From Spirosoma pollinicola (GTDB lineage Bacteria; Bacteroidota; Bacteroidia; Cytophagales; Spirosomataceae), in NCBI RefSeq assembly GCF_002831565.1, contig NZ_CP025096.1, positions 5,467,391 through 5,531,390 on the forward strand: a stretch of DNA of 64,000 nt, given 5' to 3'. The notes under the pieces were generated by a model. It did no database searches and had not been told where the DNA came from. It was given only the letters and a program-made list of their open reading frames with translations. Every line of letters starts with the position of its first letter. The stretch's first letter is position 1. Made by a program: the position numbers and the translations under genes. Shown piece by piece: positions 1-9,497 of this stretch.

Positions 1-393
1 TTGGCTTGGCAAATGACCCTCAACGTACCAAACCGGCTCGTGCTCATGATTGCCGTGTTCATCGTCATCCGGATGGGGTTCAACTGGCTGGTGCTGCCGG
101 GGCGGGCCACCAAACGACAGTTCTATCAGGAAAGCGCCACGCAGGCGGCCAATCAAACACGGGGGCATCGGCTGTATGGCTATAAAACGACAGTAGGCGA
201 CGGTCCTGCTACCGATGTGAGTTCGTTTCATATAACAGCCGCACGAGGTGAAATTTTAAGATTAACCGACAAAAAAATTGCAGATGCCTATTATATCGGC
301 GACTCGGTTACGCTGGCCAATGAACATTGTACGACCATTGGCCGCATGGTCCTGTTCGACAGGCACCCGGCATCAATTGTCCAATTTAAGTGA
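1..393 (+). CDS. C-terminal end of a membrane glycosyltransferase (ArnT/GT39-like), partial
   Basis: The reading frame is open at the left edge, so only about the last 130 residues are visible; the TTG at position 1 is just the window edge. The fragment has one hydrophobic helix (about residues 12-30) followed by a soluble tail with no recognisable catalytic motif. Such a tail after the last membrane helix is common in ArnT/PMT-type transferases, which move sugars from polyprenyl phosphate. The neighbours, a sugar-nucleotide epimerase and a DPM1/ArnC-like GT2, fit that role. The family call rests mainly on this context. Confidence 0.5.
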   Translation: MAWQMTLNVPNRLVLMIAVFIVIRMGFNWLVLPGRATKRQFYQESATQAANQTRGHRLYGYKTTVGDGPATDVSSFHITAARGEILRLTDKKIADAYYIGDSVTLANEHCTTIGRMVLFDRHPASIVQFK

Positions 394-436
394 GGTAAAA
401 AGTAGTCGTTGAAACAGATTCTTAATTAGTCGTACT

Positions 437-1417
437 ATGACGATCCTGATTACTGGCGGAGCGGGTTTTATTGGCCATACGTTAACCAGCCATTTGCTGA
501 GCCAGGGGCATACCGTGCTGCTGGTCGATAATTTCAACGAAAGCTACGACCCCGCCATAAAATGGCAGCATATCGAGTCATTAAGTCATCTGCCAAACTG
601 GTCGCTCTTTCAGGGAGACATCCGTGACAAAAAATTTCTGCGTCAGATTTTTCGGACTCACGCGGTCGATGGTGTCATCCATCTGGCGGGATTGGCCGGT
701 GTGCGCGCTTCGTTGCAGAACCCGGCGGCTTACTTCGACCATAACGTAAATGGCACCACCGTTCTGCTGGATGCCATGCGGGCGGCCAATGTCAAACGAC
801 TGGTGTTTGCCTCATCTTCATCTGTATATGGCGCACGAACGGGCGGAACGTTTCAGGAAACCGACCCTGCCGAGGATGCCGTTTCGCCATACGCCTTATC
901 TAAGCGAGCGGCCGAACGAGTATGTCTGCGGCATCATCATTTATACGGGTTGAATGTTTTTTGCCTGCGGTTCTTTACCGTCTATGGGCCACAGCAACGG
1001 CCCGATATGGCCATTTCACGCTTCATTCATCAACTCTATACCAATCAGCCAATTTGCCTCTTCGGCGATGGGCTGAGTCAGCGCGATTATACCTACGTCG
1101 ATGATATTGTCAGCGGTATCGGTCAGGCAATTGAGCGGGTGAAGGGCTACGAACTCATCAATCTGGGTAGTGCCAATCCCGTTACCCTGCTGGACCTGAT
1201 TGCCCAGCTCGAACAGCTAACCAGGCAGCGTGTCCCTATCAACTGGTTATCCATGCAGCCCGGCGATGTTCCCTACACCCATGCGGCTATTGAGAAGGCC
1301 CGTCGGGTATTGGATTATCGACCAACGACCAATCTGTATGAAGGATTACGCAGAATGGTAGCCAGTTATCAGCAATCACAGCTACACGCAAGCCCACAGC
1401 TAACTCCAGGTTTATGA
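437..1417 (+). CDS. NAD-dependent nucleotide-sugar epimerase/dehydratase (extended SDR)
   Basis: A 326-residue extended SDR. The N-terminus carries the Rossmann motif TGGAGFIGHTL, and the catalytic pair is in SPYALSKRAAE (YxxxK) near residue 155, with an SSS stretch before it. The closest type is GalE/UDP-glucuronate 4-epimerase, which acts on a nucleotide sugar in the cytoplasm; the substrate cannot be read from sequence. The stop codon overlaps the start of the next gene (ATGA at 1414-1417), so the two are probably translationally coupled. With the flanking glycosyltransferases it likely supplies a sugar for polyprenyl-linked transfer. Confidence 0.85.
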   Translation: MTILITGGAGFIGHTLTSHLLSQGHTVLLVDNFNESYDPAIKWQHIESLSHLPNWSLFQGDIRDKKFLRQIFRTHAVDGVIHLAGLAGVRASLQNPAAYFDHNVNGTTVLLDAMRAANVKRLVFASSSSVYGARTGGTFQETDPAEDAVSPYALSKRAAERVCLRHHHLYGLNVFCLRFFTVYGPQQRPDMAISRFIHQLYTNQPICLFGDGLSQRDYTYVDDIVSGIGQAIERVKGYELINLGSANPVTLLDLIAQLEQLTRQRVPINWLSMQPGDVPYTHAAIEKARRVLDYRPTTNLYEGLRRMVASYQQSQLHASPQLTPGL

Positions 1418-2373
1418 AACAGCCCTATGTATCGGTTGTTGTTTGTGCTTATAACGAAGCAGGAAACAGCAAACCCCTGATTGCTCAAATCAACGCGGCT
1501 TTACAAACGATTGATTTCGAGATCATCTATGTGAACGATGGGTCAACCGATGCAACTTTGGCCGAGCTAAAATCTATTCGGGATGAACGACTGACGATTC
1601 TCGATCTACAGAAAAACTATGGCCAGAGTGCTGCCCTTGCCGCCGGTATCGACGCGGCAATGGGCAAATTTATTGTTACGATGGATGGCGACCAGCAGAA
1701 TGACCCGCTCGACATACTCCCCATGATTCGGGTAGCCGAAGATCTGGACATGGATCTGGTCGTAGGGCACCGGCAACATAGGCAGGACAATGGCTTGCTG
1801 CGCCGGTTTCCGAGTTGGCTGGCCAATGGGCTTATTCGCAAAACGGTTGGCCTGCGAATCAATGACAACGGTTGTGCGCTCAAGGTTTTCCGGGCCGATG
1901 TGGCCAAACGGATCAGGCTATATGGCGAACTGCATCGGTTCATCACCATACTGGCCCACTTCGACGGTGCCCGGATCATTCAGGTACCCGTCCGGCATCA
2001 CCCGCGCCGGATTGGCCAATCCAAATACGGATTAGGGCGTACAGGCCGGGTTCTGAGCGACCTGCTTTTACTCGTATTCCTGAAACGATACCTGAACAAG
2101 CCTATGCACCTGTTTGGCGGCCTGGGTCTTTTGCTCCTGGTAAGCGGCTTTGGCCTGGCGATGCGTTTTCTATGGGGTAGCGATCAGAGTATGAATAGTC
2201 TTGATCGCTTTGCTCTTGGTATCGTCTGGCTACTGGCTGGTTTACAATTCCTGGCGTTCGGCCTGGTGCTTGATCTCCAGATGAGAACCTATCACGAATC
2301 ACAGGGCAAAAAAACGTACATTGTTCGTCGTGTTTACAGGTCAGTGACGGCCGAACGGGTGCCGTTGTTTTAA
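1414..2373 (+). CDS. Polyprenyl-phosphate glycosyltransferase, GT2 family (DPM1/ArnC-like)
   Basis: A 319-residue protein with an N-terminal GT-A domain (VSVVVCAYNEAGN; YVNDGSTDAT; metal-site region MDGDQQNDP) and two C-terminal transmembrane helices (about residues 232-252 and 267-290). This architecture is typical of enzymes that load a sugar from a nucleotide donor onto undecaprenyl phosphate. It overlaps the epimerase gene by 4 bp. It could feed the ArnT-like enzyme at the window edge. The sugar is unknown. Confidence 0.87.
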   Translation: MKQPYVSVVVCAYNEAGNSKPLIAQINAALQTIDFEIIYVNDGSTDATLAELKSIRDERLTILDLQKNYGQSAALAAGIDAAMGKFIVTMDGDQQNDPLDILPMIRVAEDLDMDLVVGHRQHRQDNGLLRRFPSWLANGLIRKTVGLRINDNGCALKVFRADVAKRIRLYGELHRFITILAHFDGARIIQVPVRHHPRRIGQSKYGLGRTGRVLSDLLLLVFLKRYLNKPMHLFGGLGLLLLVSGFGLAMRFLWGSDQSMNSLDRFALGIVWLLAGLQFLAFGLVLDLQMRTYHESQGKKTYIVRRVYRSVTAERVPLF

Positions 2374-2978
2374 CCATATGCCGATACACTTAAACGGCTG
2401 TTAACGTCTGTTTGTAGCGACGGGAGAAACGTTCTGTAACCAAAAAAATTAATGGATTAGATAATATACCTATTGTGAGCATTTGCTATAAAATGCTCAC
2501 ATAACTGTAGTTCATAAGTTACGCGACAAATGGGTCGGCTCTGTGCATTAGCAAGAGCCGACCCACTTTTTTTGCCATACTTCATGCATCCTGTTACTAC
2601 AAATAACACAATGGTAACGTTTTAGTAAGTAGCATTCAAAAAGAGGAATAATACAAAAACTAATCTTCCTACATTTTTTTTGAAAAGCATAATAGAATTA
2701 TGAAACTAGCAATTTTTATTCGATAAATCGCTTAAAATGCCCGCTTTTTGGATAAAAAAGCTAAAATCAGGGCATTTCTACTATTTTTAACATGAAATTA
2801 TCATTTTTTAATTTCGGTTAACTATAAGTATAATACAATTATTCTTATTGAAACAAGAAACCGTTTTCCTTCAAAAACTACCATATATCGGGTAAAAATT
2901 ACTGGTTATCGAATAGAACCGACCACCCCCTTTTTAAGAAGCCAAATTTGATCAAGCAAACGCAAAAAGATCAAAAAC
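2374..2978. other. AT-rich intergenic region before the first GH10 gene
   Basis: About 600 bp without a credible gene. It holds a 10-bp perfect hairpin (2475-2484/2491-2500) and a strong terminator at 2531-2572. From about 2590 to 2950 the DNA is very AT-rich with poly-A/T runs, as expected for a promoter and 5' leader of the GH10 gene. I found no exact TAnnTTTG -7 element in it. Confidence 0.6.
2531..2572 (+). terminator. Rho-independent terminator after the epimerase/GT2 operon
   Basis: A perfect 12-bp stem (2531-2542 with 2554-2565) with an 11-nt loop is followed by CTTTTTTT. It is about 160 bp past the GT2 stop codon, and is the first strong terminator on this strand. Confidence 0.85.
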
Positions 2979-4136
2979 ATGGCAAATTATACTGCAACCA
3001 ACAATACTCAAAACTCAACCATTCGCAGCTTCCGTGCTGTTGTTTTCGCAGCTCTGATCGCATTACTTTTCAACCTGACAAGCTGCAATCCAAAGGCCGA
3101 TGCCATCAGCCCGGAAACCGAAACAATCGTTGCATCGAGTCTACGAGCTGTTGCCTCCAGCGACAGCAGCAATACACTGAAGGGCGTTGCTTCTTTCCCA
3201 ATTGGCGCGGCTATCAACCCTCAACTCCTGGCGTCGAACGCACTATACAAGTCGGCTCTAGTAAAGAATTACAATAGCATCAGCACCGAGAACTGTGCTA
3301 AGATGAACCGGCTTCAGCCTAAAGCTGGCCAATTCAACTGGACTGATACAGACGCGCTGGTGAACTTTGCCAGGCAAAACAACATGAAAGTACATGGCCA
3401 CACGCTGATCTGGCATGTAGCTGTACCAACTTGGGTTACCAATTTTCAAGGTGATTCTCTGGCCTGGGAAAAATTAATGAAAACCCACATCCAAACGGTT
3501 GTAGGTCACTACAAAGGCAGTATCAAATCCTGGGATGTTGTGAACGAAGCTTTTGAAGCAGATGGGTCATTACGGAAATCAATCTGGTATCAACATTTGG
3601 GGGCAGACTACATTGCTCGTTGTTTCCAGTACGCCCATGAAGCAGACCCACAGGCACTTCTCTTTTACAACGATAATAACTCTGTTTATCAGACTAAAAA
3701 GTCAGATGCTGTGTATGCCATGCTTAAAAACTTGAAACAGCGAAACATCCCCATAAACGGCGTTGGTTTACAAATGCATATCACGGTCAATACGTCAGAG
3801 TCGATCCTTACAAACGTTATTCGTCAATATGCAAGCACAGGTTTATTAATTCATATTTCCGAGTTAGATATTCGGATGAATTACAGCCTTTCAACAACAT
3901 TTGTATTAACCGACGCCGTTAAAAATGCCCATGCCAGTAAATATAAAGCTATTGCAAAAATCTACAAAGGTGTCGTCGCAAAAGCACAACAGTTTGGTAT
4001 TACCAACTGGAACCTTGGCGACAGTGATAGCTGGTTGTTAACAGAAAGCAAAAGCGAAGATCATCCACTTCTCTTCGATGAAAACTACAATCGAAAGTTA
4101 TCCTTTTATGGCTTCATGCAAGGTTTGACTGAGTAA
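2979..4136 (+). CDS. GH10 endo-beta-1,4-xylanase-like lipoprotein
   Basis: A 385-residue secreted glycoside hydrolase of family 10. The N-terminus has a hydrophobic segment ending in a lipobox-like FNLTSC, so it is probably a lipoprotein. The GH10 barrel starts near residue 70 and has HGHTLIWHVAVPTWV, the acid/base glutamate in SWDVVNEAF and the nucleophile in IHISELDIRM, followed by the usual WNLGDSDSW region. There is no carbohydrate-binding module. A close paralogue lies convergently at 4240-5286. GH10 enzymes usually cut beta-1,4-xylan; the position beside an exopolysaccharide locus also allows a role in processing the cell's own polymer. Confidence 0.92.
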   Translation: MANYTATNNTQNSTIRSFRAVVFAALIALLFNLTSCNPKADAISPETETIVASSLRAVASSDSSNTLKGVASFPIGAAINPQLLASNALYKSALVKNYNSISTENCAKMNRLQPKAGQFNWTDTDALVNFARQNNMKVHGHTLIWHVAVPTWVTNFQGDSLAWEKLMKTHIQTVVGHYKGSIKSWDVVNEAFEADGSLRKSIWYQHLGADYIARCFQYAHEADPQALLFYNDNNSVYQTKKSDAVYAMLKNLKQRNIPINGVGLQMHITVNTSESILTNVIRQYASTGLLIHISELDIRMNYSLSTTFVLTDAVKNAHASKYKAIAKIYKGVVAKAQQFGITNWNLGDSDSWLLTESKSEDHPLLFDENYNRKLSFYGFMQGLTE

Positions 4137-4170
4137 AATTAGAATTTAAGATCACGTATTGGGTTTGCCT

Positions 4171-4218
4171 AAAAAAGCTTCGGGTTAGTAGTCAAGACTA
4201 CTAACCCGAAGCTTTTTT
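4171..4218. terminator. Bidirectional terminator between convergent GH10 genes
   Basis: A perfect inverted repeat of at least 21 bp (4171-4191 with 4198-4218) has A-runs on one side and T-runs on the other, so it can end transcription from both convergent GH10 genes. Confidence 0.9.
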
Positions 4219-4239
4219 ATAACCGTTAAGTTTTTGGTA

Positions 4240-5286
4240 TTATTGCCTCAGTGCCCCCATCAGTCCTTTATAGGCCAGTTTCTTTTTATAGCCCGTATCA
4301 AACAGTAGTGGCGCATCGGGACACTTGCAATCGTTTACCAGATAACTGTCGTTATCGCCTACACTCCAGATTGTAATGCCATATTGCTGTTTTTTAGGAA
4401 CTGCCGACTTGTAGGCTCTTACAATAGCCGCATACTTCTGTTGCTGTTGCTGTAATAAAACATCTGACACAATGAAGTCTTTTATTTTTTTGGCGTTTAG
4501 TCGAATATCCAGCTCCGAAATATGTATTTGTAAACCCGTAGACGCCATGTCATCAAGACAGTCCCTGAACTTGCTGTCAGAATTGTAAATCGATATATGA
4601 GCTTGTAAACCAATACCATTTATAGGAATTCCTCTCCGCTTAAACTCCATTACCATCGCCTTCACTGCAGCGGCCTTAAGCGGCTTAATGTCCAGACTAA
4701 AATCATTGTAGAATAGCAGCACATCAGGATCTGCTTCGTGGGCGTACTGGTAGCAACGAGCAACGTAGTCGGAACCTAAGTGCTCCAGCCAAATTGTTTT
4801 ACGGAGAGAGCCGTCAGCTTCAAATGCTTCATTGACAACATCCCACGATTTAACGCGCCCCTTATAGTGGCGAATAACGGTTTGAATGTGACTTTTCAAG
4901 AGATTTTCCCACGCCAGTGAGTCCCCCTGGAATGTCTGTACCCAGTTGGGTACGGCTACATGCCAAACAAGCGTATGCCCATGCATACGCTTGTTTGTTT
5001 GACGGGCAAAATCAACCAGTGCATCTCCACCTGTCCAATTATATTGATTGGGTGCCACAAGAAGACGGTTCATCTTTAAGGCATTCTCAGACGTTAGACT
5101 GCTAAACTCCTGGTTAACGGTATGTCTGTAAGCCGAGTCTGTCATTAGCAACTTCACATCGACTGCTACCCCTATTGGGAACGGAGCGGCTTGTTGAAGC
5201 GTCATCCTGTCCTGTTCAGGATTCAGGGGCGCGTCTGCTGCCCGCCAGACAAAAGCGGGTATTAATAGTATGAAAAGCCAGCGCAT
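4240..5286 (-). CDS. GH10 endo-beta-1,4-xylanase-like secreted enzyme, last gene of the exopolysaccharide locus
   Basis: A 348-residue GH10 enzyme with a short signal peptide (MRWLFILLIPAFVWRAADA). The acid/base glutamate is in SWDVVNEAF and the nucleophile in IHISELDIRL; WHVAVPNWV and WSVGDNDSY complete the active-site strands. It is very similar to the convergent protein at 2979-4136, with long shared stretches around the acid/base residue, so the two are probably a duplicated pair. It lies 36 bp after the WecG/TagA gene on the same strand and is likely co-transcribed with polysaccharide genes. That suggests a role in trimming or releasing the polymer, although xylan digestion is the family default. 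Confidence 0.9.
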   Translation of the reverse strand: MRWLFILLIPAFVWRAADAPLNPEQDRMTLQQAAPFPIGVAVDVKLLMTDSAYRHTVNQEFSSLTSENALKMNRLLVAPNQYNWTGGDALVDFARQTNKRMHGHTLVWHVAVPNWVQTFQGDSLAWENLLKSHIQTVIRHYKGRVKSWDVVNEAFEADGSLRKTIWLEHLGSDYVARCYQYAHEADPDVLLFYNDFSLDIKPLKAAAVKAMVMEFKRRGIPINGIGLQAHISIYNSDSKFRDCLDDMASTGLQIHISELDIRLNAKKIKDFIVSDVLLQQQQQKYAAIVRAYKSAVPKKQQYGITIWSVGDNDSYLVNDCKCPDAPLLFDTGYKKKLAYKGLMGALRQ

Positions 5287-5322
5287 ATGAACGTGCGTTT
5301 TACTAACGATGAGATGTACCGC

Positions 5323-6087
5323 TTAAGCGCTTTTAAGCGCGGCAAGCTCCTGACGTTTTAACTGTTGAACACGTCGGAGGAAAACAACATTACCAATTAC
5401 ATAGCGTTTGAACAGCCGCCGGGGTTCAAGGAGCAACCGAAATGCCCATTCTACCCCCATCTGCCGAACCCAGTTAGGGGCTCTTTGTACTTTCTCGCCC
5501 CAGTAATCAATTATAGCCCCTCCATTAACAAGCACACAGGGGCTATCGAGTTGTTCTTTCAGAAAAATAGACAACCGCTCCTGTTTGGGCATGCCCATTC
5601 CCAAAATAACCACGTCTGGTTTAGCTTTCTGCATGATTGGCAGATAATCGGGGATGGCATGAAAGCCATGAGCCGTTAGAACAACGTTATGACCTTTTTG
5701 TTTTAAGAAATCGGCTGCTTGTTGCAGATAAGGCTCCTGTGTACCAATCAGTGCGATCCGTTTTCCTTTTGCCAGCTTGAGTAATTGAGGAATAGTATCC
5801 GTACCACACATGTTAATACCCGGCTCCCGGTCAAGGGTTTTATAAAGCATTTCTATCCCTTTTCCATCGCGCAACAGATAATCCGAATTTAGCAAAGCCT
5901 CTGCGAAATCATGGCTATCAAAGCACAGATTGAACGCATGAGCATTGATGTACGAAATGACCGTAGGGCCTGAACTGGCTAGCGCCTGATTAAATACCTG
6001 ATCGGCAGCTGCAGCGTCTTCGATAAGATTGACTTTATCAATAATCGACTGGGTAGTGGGTTTAGCTACGGCGAGTAAGGTTTCCAT
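5323..6087 (-). CDS. WecG/TagA/CpsF family glycosyltransferase (GT26)
   Basis: A 254-residue protein with the family's hallmarks: GMGMPKQE around residue 165, a conserved NGGAIIDYWGE segment, and the C-terminal RAPNWVRQMGVEWAFRLL plus EPRRLFKRY. GT26 enzymes transfer ManNAc, ManNAcA or glucose onto a lipid-linked sugar at the inner face of the cytoplasmic membrane. It probably adds an early sugar of the exopolysaccharide repeat unit. It sits between cmk and GH10 on the same strand, 214 bp after cmk. Confidence 0.92.
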   Translation of the reverse strand: METLLAVAKPTTQSIIDKVNLIEDAAAADQVFNQALASSGPTVISYINAHAFNLCFDSHDFAEALLNSDYLLRDGKGIEMLYKTLDREPGINMCGTDTIPQLLKLAKGKRIALIGTQEPYLQQAADFLKQKGHNVVLTAHGFHAIPDYLPIMQKAKPDVVILGMGMPKQERLSIFLKEQLDSPCVLVNGGAIIDYWGEKVQRAPNWVRQMGVEWAFRLLLEPRRLFKRYVIGNVVFLRRVQQLKRQELAALKSA

Positions 6088-6301
6088 GATGGTGTTTTAA
6101 GTTGATATTGTACGGATGAGTGATGTGCATAGCCCAAGCATCGAATGGTACACATTGGGCAGAAAGCAGTCGTTTGTTAAAGGAAAGGCAATAGCGTAGC
6201 GTATCCAGCATTTGAGTGCTGGTTAATTATACATTATCGCTAGTATGGTTATATTTTTATGCCTTGCCCAAGTCTGCGTTTAAAGGGATAAAGTGATGCA
6301 A

Positions 6302-7048
6302 CTAGGCTGAGACAATCTCCAGACTAATCTTTTCTTTCAACTGGGTCATTCGCTCACGAGCCGCCTGTATCACCCACTCGATTTGCTCATCGACTGTGCG
6401 ATAGGAGGTATCCAGCAAAATCGAATCATGCGCCCGGCGTAAAGGACTCACAGCACGCGTAGTATCATCATGATCACGTTTTTTGATGTTTTCCAGTATT
6501 TCATTCAATCCAACAATAGTCCCTTTAGCCAGCAGTTCGGCCTGTCGGCGTTCGGCCCGGATGAGTGGATCGGCCGTCATAAACACCTTAAGTTCCGCGT
6601 CAGGAAAGACGTGTGTACCAATGTCTCGTCCATCCATCACAATACCGCGCTTTTTGCCCATTTGGTGCTGGAGTGTCACCATAGACTGGCGTACCTGGGG
6701 CAGCGCACTAACCTTACTTACAGCATTGGCAACGTAGAGCATTCGAATCTCGCCTTCAACAGGATCGCCGTTCAAGTAGGTCTCATTTCGGCCCGTAACG
6801 GGGTCAAATCTGAACGATATGGAAATAGAATCAAGCGCCCGCCTAATGCCATCAGCATCGTCTAATTCGACCCCGTTTCGGAGAAAAAAAAGCGTAACCG
6901 CACGATACATAGCGCCGGTATCAATGTAGGCGTAGCCCAGGCGGGCTGCCACCTGTTTGGCTGTTGTACTTTTACCACAACTTGAATAGCCATCTACAGC
7001 AATAATTAAGGTTGGCGATGAATACAATAGATCAGTAATAGCAGTCAT
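6302..7048 (-). CDS. cmk: Cytidylate kinase
   Basis: A 248-residue P-loop NMP kinase. The Walker A is GYSSCGKST near residue 20, followed by YIDTGAMYRAVT, the CMP-binding GRDIGTHVFPDA segment and the lid RAERRQAEL. It phosphorylates CMP and dCMP. Cmk is normally a housekeeping enzyme; here it lies in the polysaccharide locus between a DUF115 gene and the WecG/TagA gene. It could recycle CMP released when CMP-sugars are used, which fits the CMP-sugar synthetase of the same locus (inference). Confidence 0.93.
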   Translation of the reverse strand: MTAITDLLYSSPTLIIAVDGYSSCGKSTTAKQVAARLGYAYIDTGAMYRAVTLFFLRNGVELDDADGIRRALDSISISFRFDPVTGRNETYLNGDPVEGEIRMLYVANAVSKVSALPQVRQSMVTLQHQMGKKRGIVMDGRDIGTHVFPDAELKVFMTADPLIRAERRQAELLAKGTIVGLNEILENIKKRDHDDTTRAVSPLRRAHDSILLDTSYRTVDEQIEWVIQAARERMTQLKEKISLEIVSA

Positions 7049-7164
7049 ATTTCTTCAGGTTGAAAACGGTGTATTAGATGCTATTGGAATTGAGAATGTG
7101 AAAAGGAAAGACGGTTTTAATAACCGGCAACACAACTAGGGCATTCTATAATAAAGCCTTGCAA

Positions 7165-7953
7165 TTATAAATAGTCGGAAAAAGTGCCTTTTTCAAAAAT
7201 TGTGCATTTACCCCCTACTGTAGCGTCAATAATTTTGCGACCATTTTTTCTATAAAAATCACGAGCCAGCGCATACGAGTATTCTGATTTATCCAGATCA
7301 GGCAACTTCCACTTTATTCCTTTAGGGAAATAGTTTGGATCAAAATGGCTTTCATCTTTTTCATAATTCCTCACTTCTACTTTGGTAGCCATTCCTTTTT
7401 CTTTAAAGCTATGGTCCATACCAATAATTATCACTTCCTCAAAACCCATATAATAGGCTAATTGAAGACAGGCATAAGTTACGGTTCCGCCAAAGTGAGT
7501 TGGCTCCATTAGATTATCCTGAAAGAACGGATTAAATGAATAAGCTTCCTTCAGAAAATGTGCCTTAGGAAAATGCTTATAAAAACGCCAGTTAAAAAAA
7601 GTTTCGCAAGGCAGATTATTGAAATCCTCTTTAAACTGATCGAGTACTAACTCCTCAACACACGTTAAAAAAGTAGGCACAAAGCCGAGTTTATCAAAAT
7701 AGATATAGAACCGATTCATACACATAGTGTATTCATCTTTCAAAACCGAAAGATCCATATCTTTTATGCTGGGCCCATTCGCTATCAAAAAGAGACGTTT
7801 ACCTGCATAGCGGTTGTGTAGTTGCTGAAGGTAACTCCTGTTTTTTTGCCCCTGCTGGGACTGGTACCAAGCCTGGGTAAACGGTACCTCTTTCAACCGG
7901 CGCTCTACTGCTGGAAGAATTCGAGATGGAGATAGTCTGGTTAGATCGATCAT
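7165..7953 (-). CDS. DUF115 (MptE/Maf-like) protein, candidate CMP-sugar transferase
   Basis: A 262-residue protein with the DUF115 signature: FLIANGPSIKDMD at the start of the fold and GGTVTYACLQLAYYMGFEE followed by IIIGMDHSF later. DUF115 includes the core of Maf motility accessory proteins, and the NGPS nucleotide-binding loop and overall layout resemble GT42 sialyltransferases such as CstII. I therefore infer a transferase using a CMP-sugar, but MptE-type diphosphokinase relatives exist and activity is unproven. A paralogue lies at 10475-11275. The start of the AT-rich block is near here. Confidence 0.75.
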   Translation of the reverse strand: MIDLTRLSPSRILPAVERRLKEVPFTQAWYQSQQGQKNRSYLQQLHNRYAGKRLFLIANGPSIKDMDLSVLKDEYTMCMNRFYIYFDKLGFVPTFLTCVEELVLDQFKEDFNNLPCETFFNWRFYKHFPKAHFLKEAYSFNPFFQDNLMEPTHFGGTVTYACLQLAYYMGFEEVIIIGMDHSFKEKGMATKVEVRNYEKDESHFDPNYFPKGIKWKLPDLDKSEYSYALARDFYRKNGRKIIDATVGGKCTIFEKGTFSDYL

Positions 7954-8017
7954 ACATATATTTTTTATAATTAAAAATTCTAATTACATGCACATTGAGA
8001 TAATTAATAATAACCAC

Positions 8018-9415
8018 TTAATAACTTTGCAATTTTGGCAACTGACTATTGGATGTATTTCTTACCATGTTAGTACTACTTTTAAAATTTTTACCATTTT
8101 TCGATCGACTAGTAGCATTTTCCGTAACTAATATAGGGCTGTTACCAACAAATTCAGCAAATAGAAATACAAAGAAAAGTATAAAATAATTTGGCGAGTA
8201 AAAACCGATTAATGTTTCTGTAATTCCTGCAAAAATATTAAAAGAAAAAAATCCAAATAGCAAAACATTTCCTTCGCGATTTATATTCCAAAATCTAGAA
8301 ATTCGCTTAAATGTATTATAAATAACAAGAACGTAAACGACAAGACCTAAGTAACCATGATCAAAAAGTATTGTAAAAAAAGTATTGTGAGAAGTTTTCA
8401 AGTCACCATCAGTCCAAGTTGAAAATATACTAGACCAAGATGCGGAGACCCCTGAACCGAAATGTCCAAAATATCCAAATCCAATTAGATGAATAGGCTT
8501 AAATTCAATAAATTCCAACAAGCAAGCTGACCATATAAGAAATCTCGAATTTCCAGTAGCTAATTCTTCGCTGTTCCTTGTTATCGATTCGATAAAAGGA
8601 AGTACCATCATTAAGGGAACCATTAAGTATAAAAACAAAGGCCCTAAAACAATTAGATAAGTTAAGTATGGCATATTTTTAACATAAGCCTTTGATTTTT
8701 GCCATAATATTAAGGTAAAGCAAATTAATATTGGATAGTAAATAGATGCTCTTGAATCAATTAAAAGTAATGTCGCAAGAAATACTAAGCAACTTGCTAT
8801 TGTTAATATTTTATATTTTTTTGTATTTGATACAAATAAAAGTACAAGACAAATAGTGAACATAGCTCCACTGATGACTGCATAATTATTCAAGCCCGTT
8901 GATAATGGAAATTGAACTCTATCTATATTGAGTCCAAAATATGACAACAATACTGCTTTTTTATTAACGACTTCGTCAGTCATAACACTTTCCTTAATTG
9001 ATATGCCTGCAGCCCATAGTAAAAAATTAATTAAGCAATACAGGCAATATGGTAGAATAATAAATTTCGCCACTATATCAACAATGGAATAATTATATTT
9101 ATTTTTATAGTAATGAAAAGCCGAGAATACTGCGCTAAATAGTAATACAGTGTTTATTGTTCTACTTATTGTAAAGCCAATAGTCTGGTCTGGAAAGTTT
9201 GAACGTACGTTACCTACTAATATTAGTAACAGTAGAAATATTGCCATTAAATTCTCTTTGATAGTCTTGAACAAATAGTTGCCATTACTAATGATCAAAA
9301 AATAAAAAAGCGCTAAAGCTGATGTAACTATTGGAAGAGTCTTAATCAATATAGACTCGGAGTAAGAGTTAACTTGTAGCAACGAAATTATTATAGCGAA
9401 AATAACAAGGTACAT
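8018..9415 (-). CDS. O-antigen ligase/polymerase-like membrane protein (Wzy type)
   Basis: A 465-residue, very hydrophobic protein with about a dozen predicted transmembrane helices and a longer extracytoplasmic loop near residues 320-360 (containing GYFGHFGSG and KTSHNTFF), as in Wzy/WaaL-type enzymes. It likely polymerises the repeat unit at the periplasmic face. It lies among flippase and transferase genes on the same strand. The DNA is clearly AT-rich compared with wza/wzc, a common feature of Wzx/Wzy genes. Confidence 0.85.
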   Translation of the reverse strand: MYLVIFAIIISLLQVNSYSESILIKTLPIVTSALALFYFLIISNGNYLFKTIKENLMAIFLLLLILVGNVRSNFPDQTIGFTISRTINTVLLFSAVFSAFHYYKNKYNYSIVDIVAKFIILPYCLYCLINFLLWAAGISIKESVMTDEVVNKKAVLLSYFGLNIDRVQFPLSTGLNNYAVISGAMFTICLVLLFVSNTKKYKILTIASCLVFLATLLLIDSRASIYYPILICFTLILWQKSKAYVKNMPYLTYLIVLGPLFLYLMVPLMMVLPFIESITRNSEELATGNSRFLIWSACLLEFIEFKPIHLIGFGYFGHFGSGVSASWSSIFSTWTDGDLKTSHNTFFTILFDHGYLGLVVYVLVIYNTFKRISRFWNINREGNVLLFGFFSFNIFAGITETLIGFYSPNYFILFFVFLFAEFVGNSPILVTENATSRSKNGKNFKSSTNMVRNTSNSQLPKLQSY

Positions 9416-9497
9416 AGCTTCTTTGGCCTTAGCCTTTAAAAATCCGTTAAATTACCAATATATATTCATTTAGAATATTGACATCACCGATACATCC

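Noticed and set aside
1-393. A complete 130-residue gene starting with TTG at position 1
   Set aside because: The frame is open at the window edge; it is the end of a larger gene.
1617-1979. Minus-strand open frame opposite the GT2 gene
   Set aside because: No family resemblance; it lies fully opposite a well-supported gene.
2475-2500. Full terminator at the first hairpin after the GT2 gene
   Set aside because: The stem is not followed by a T-run; the later hairpin at 2531 fits better.
6302-7048. Claiming cmk is certainly dedicated to CMP-sugar recycling
   Set aside because: It may be the only cmk of the genome; the idea is kept only as an inference.
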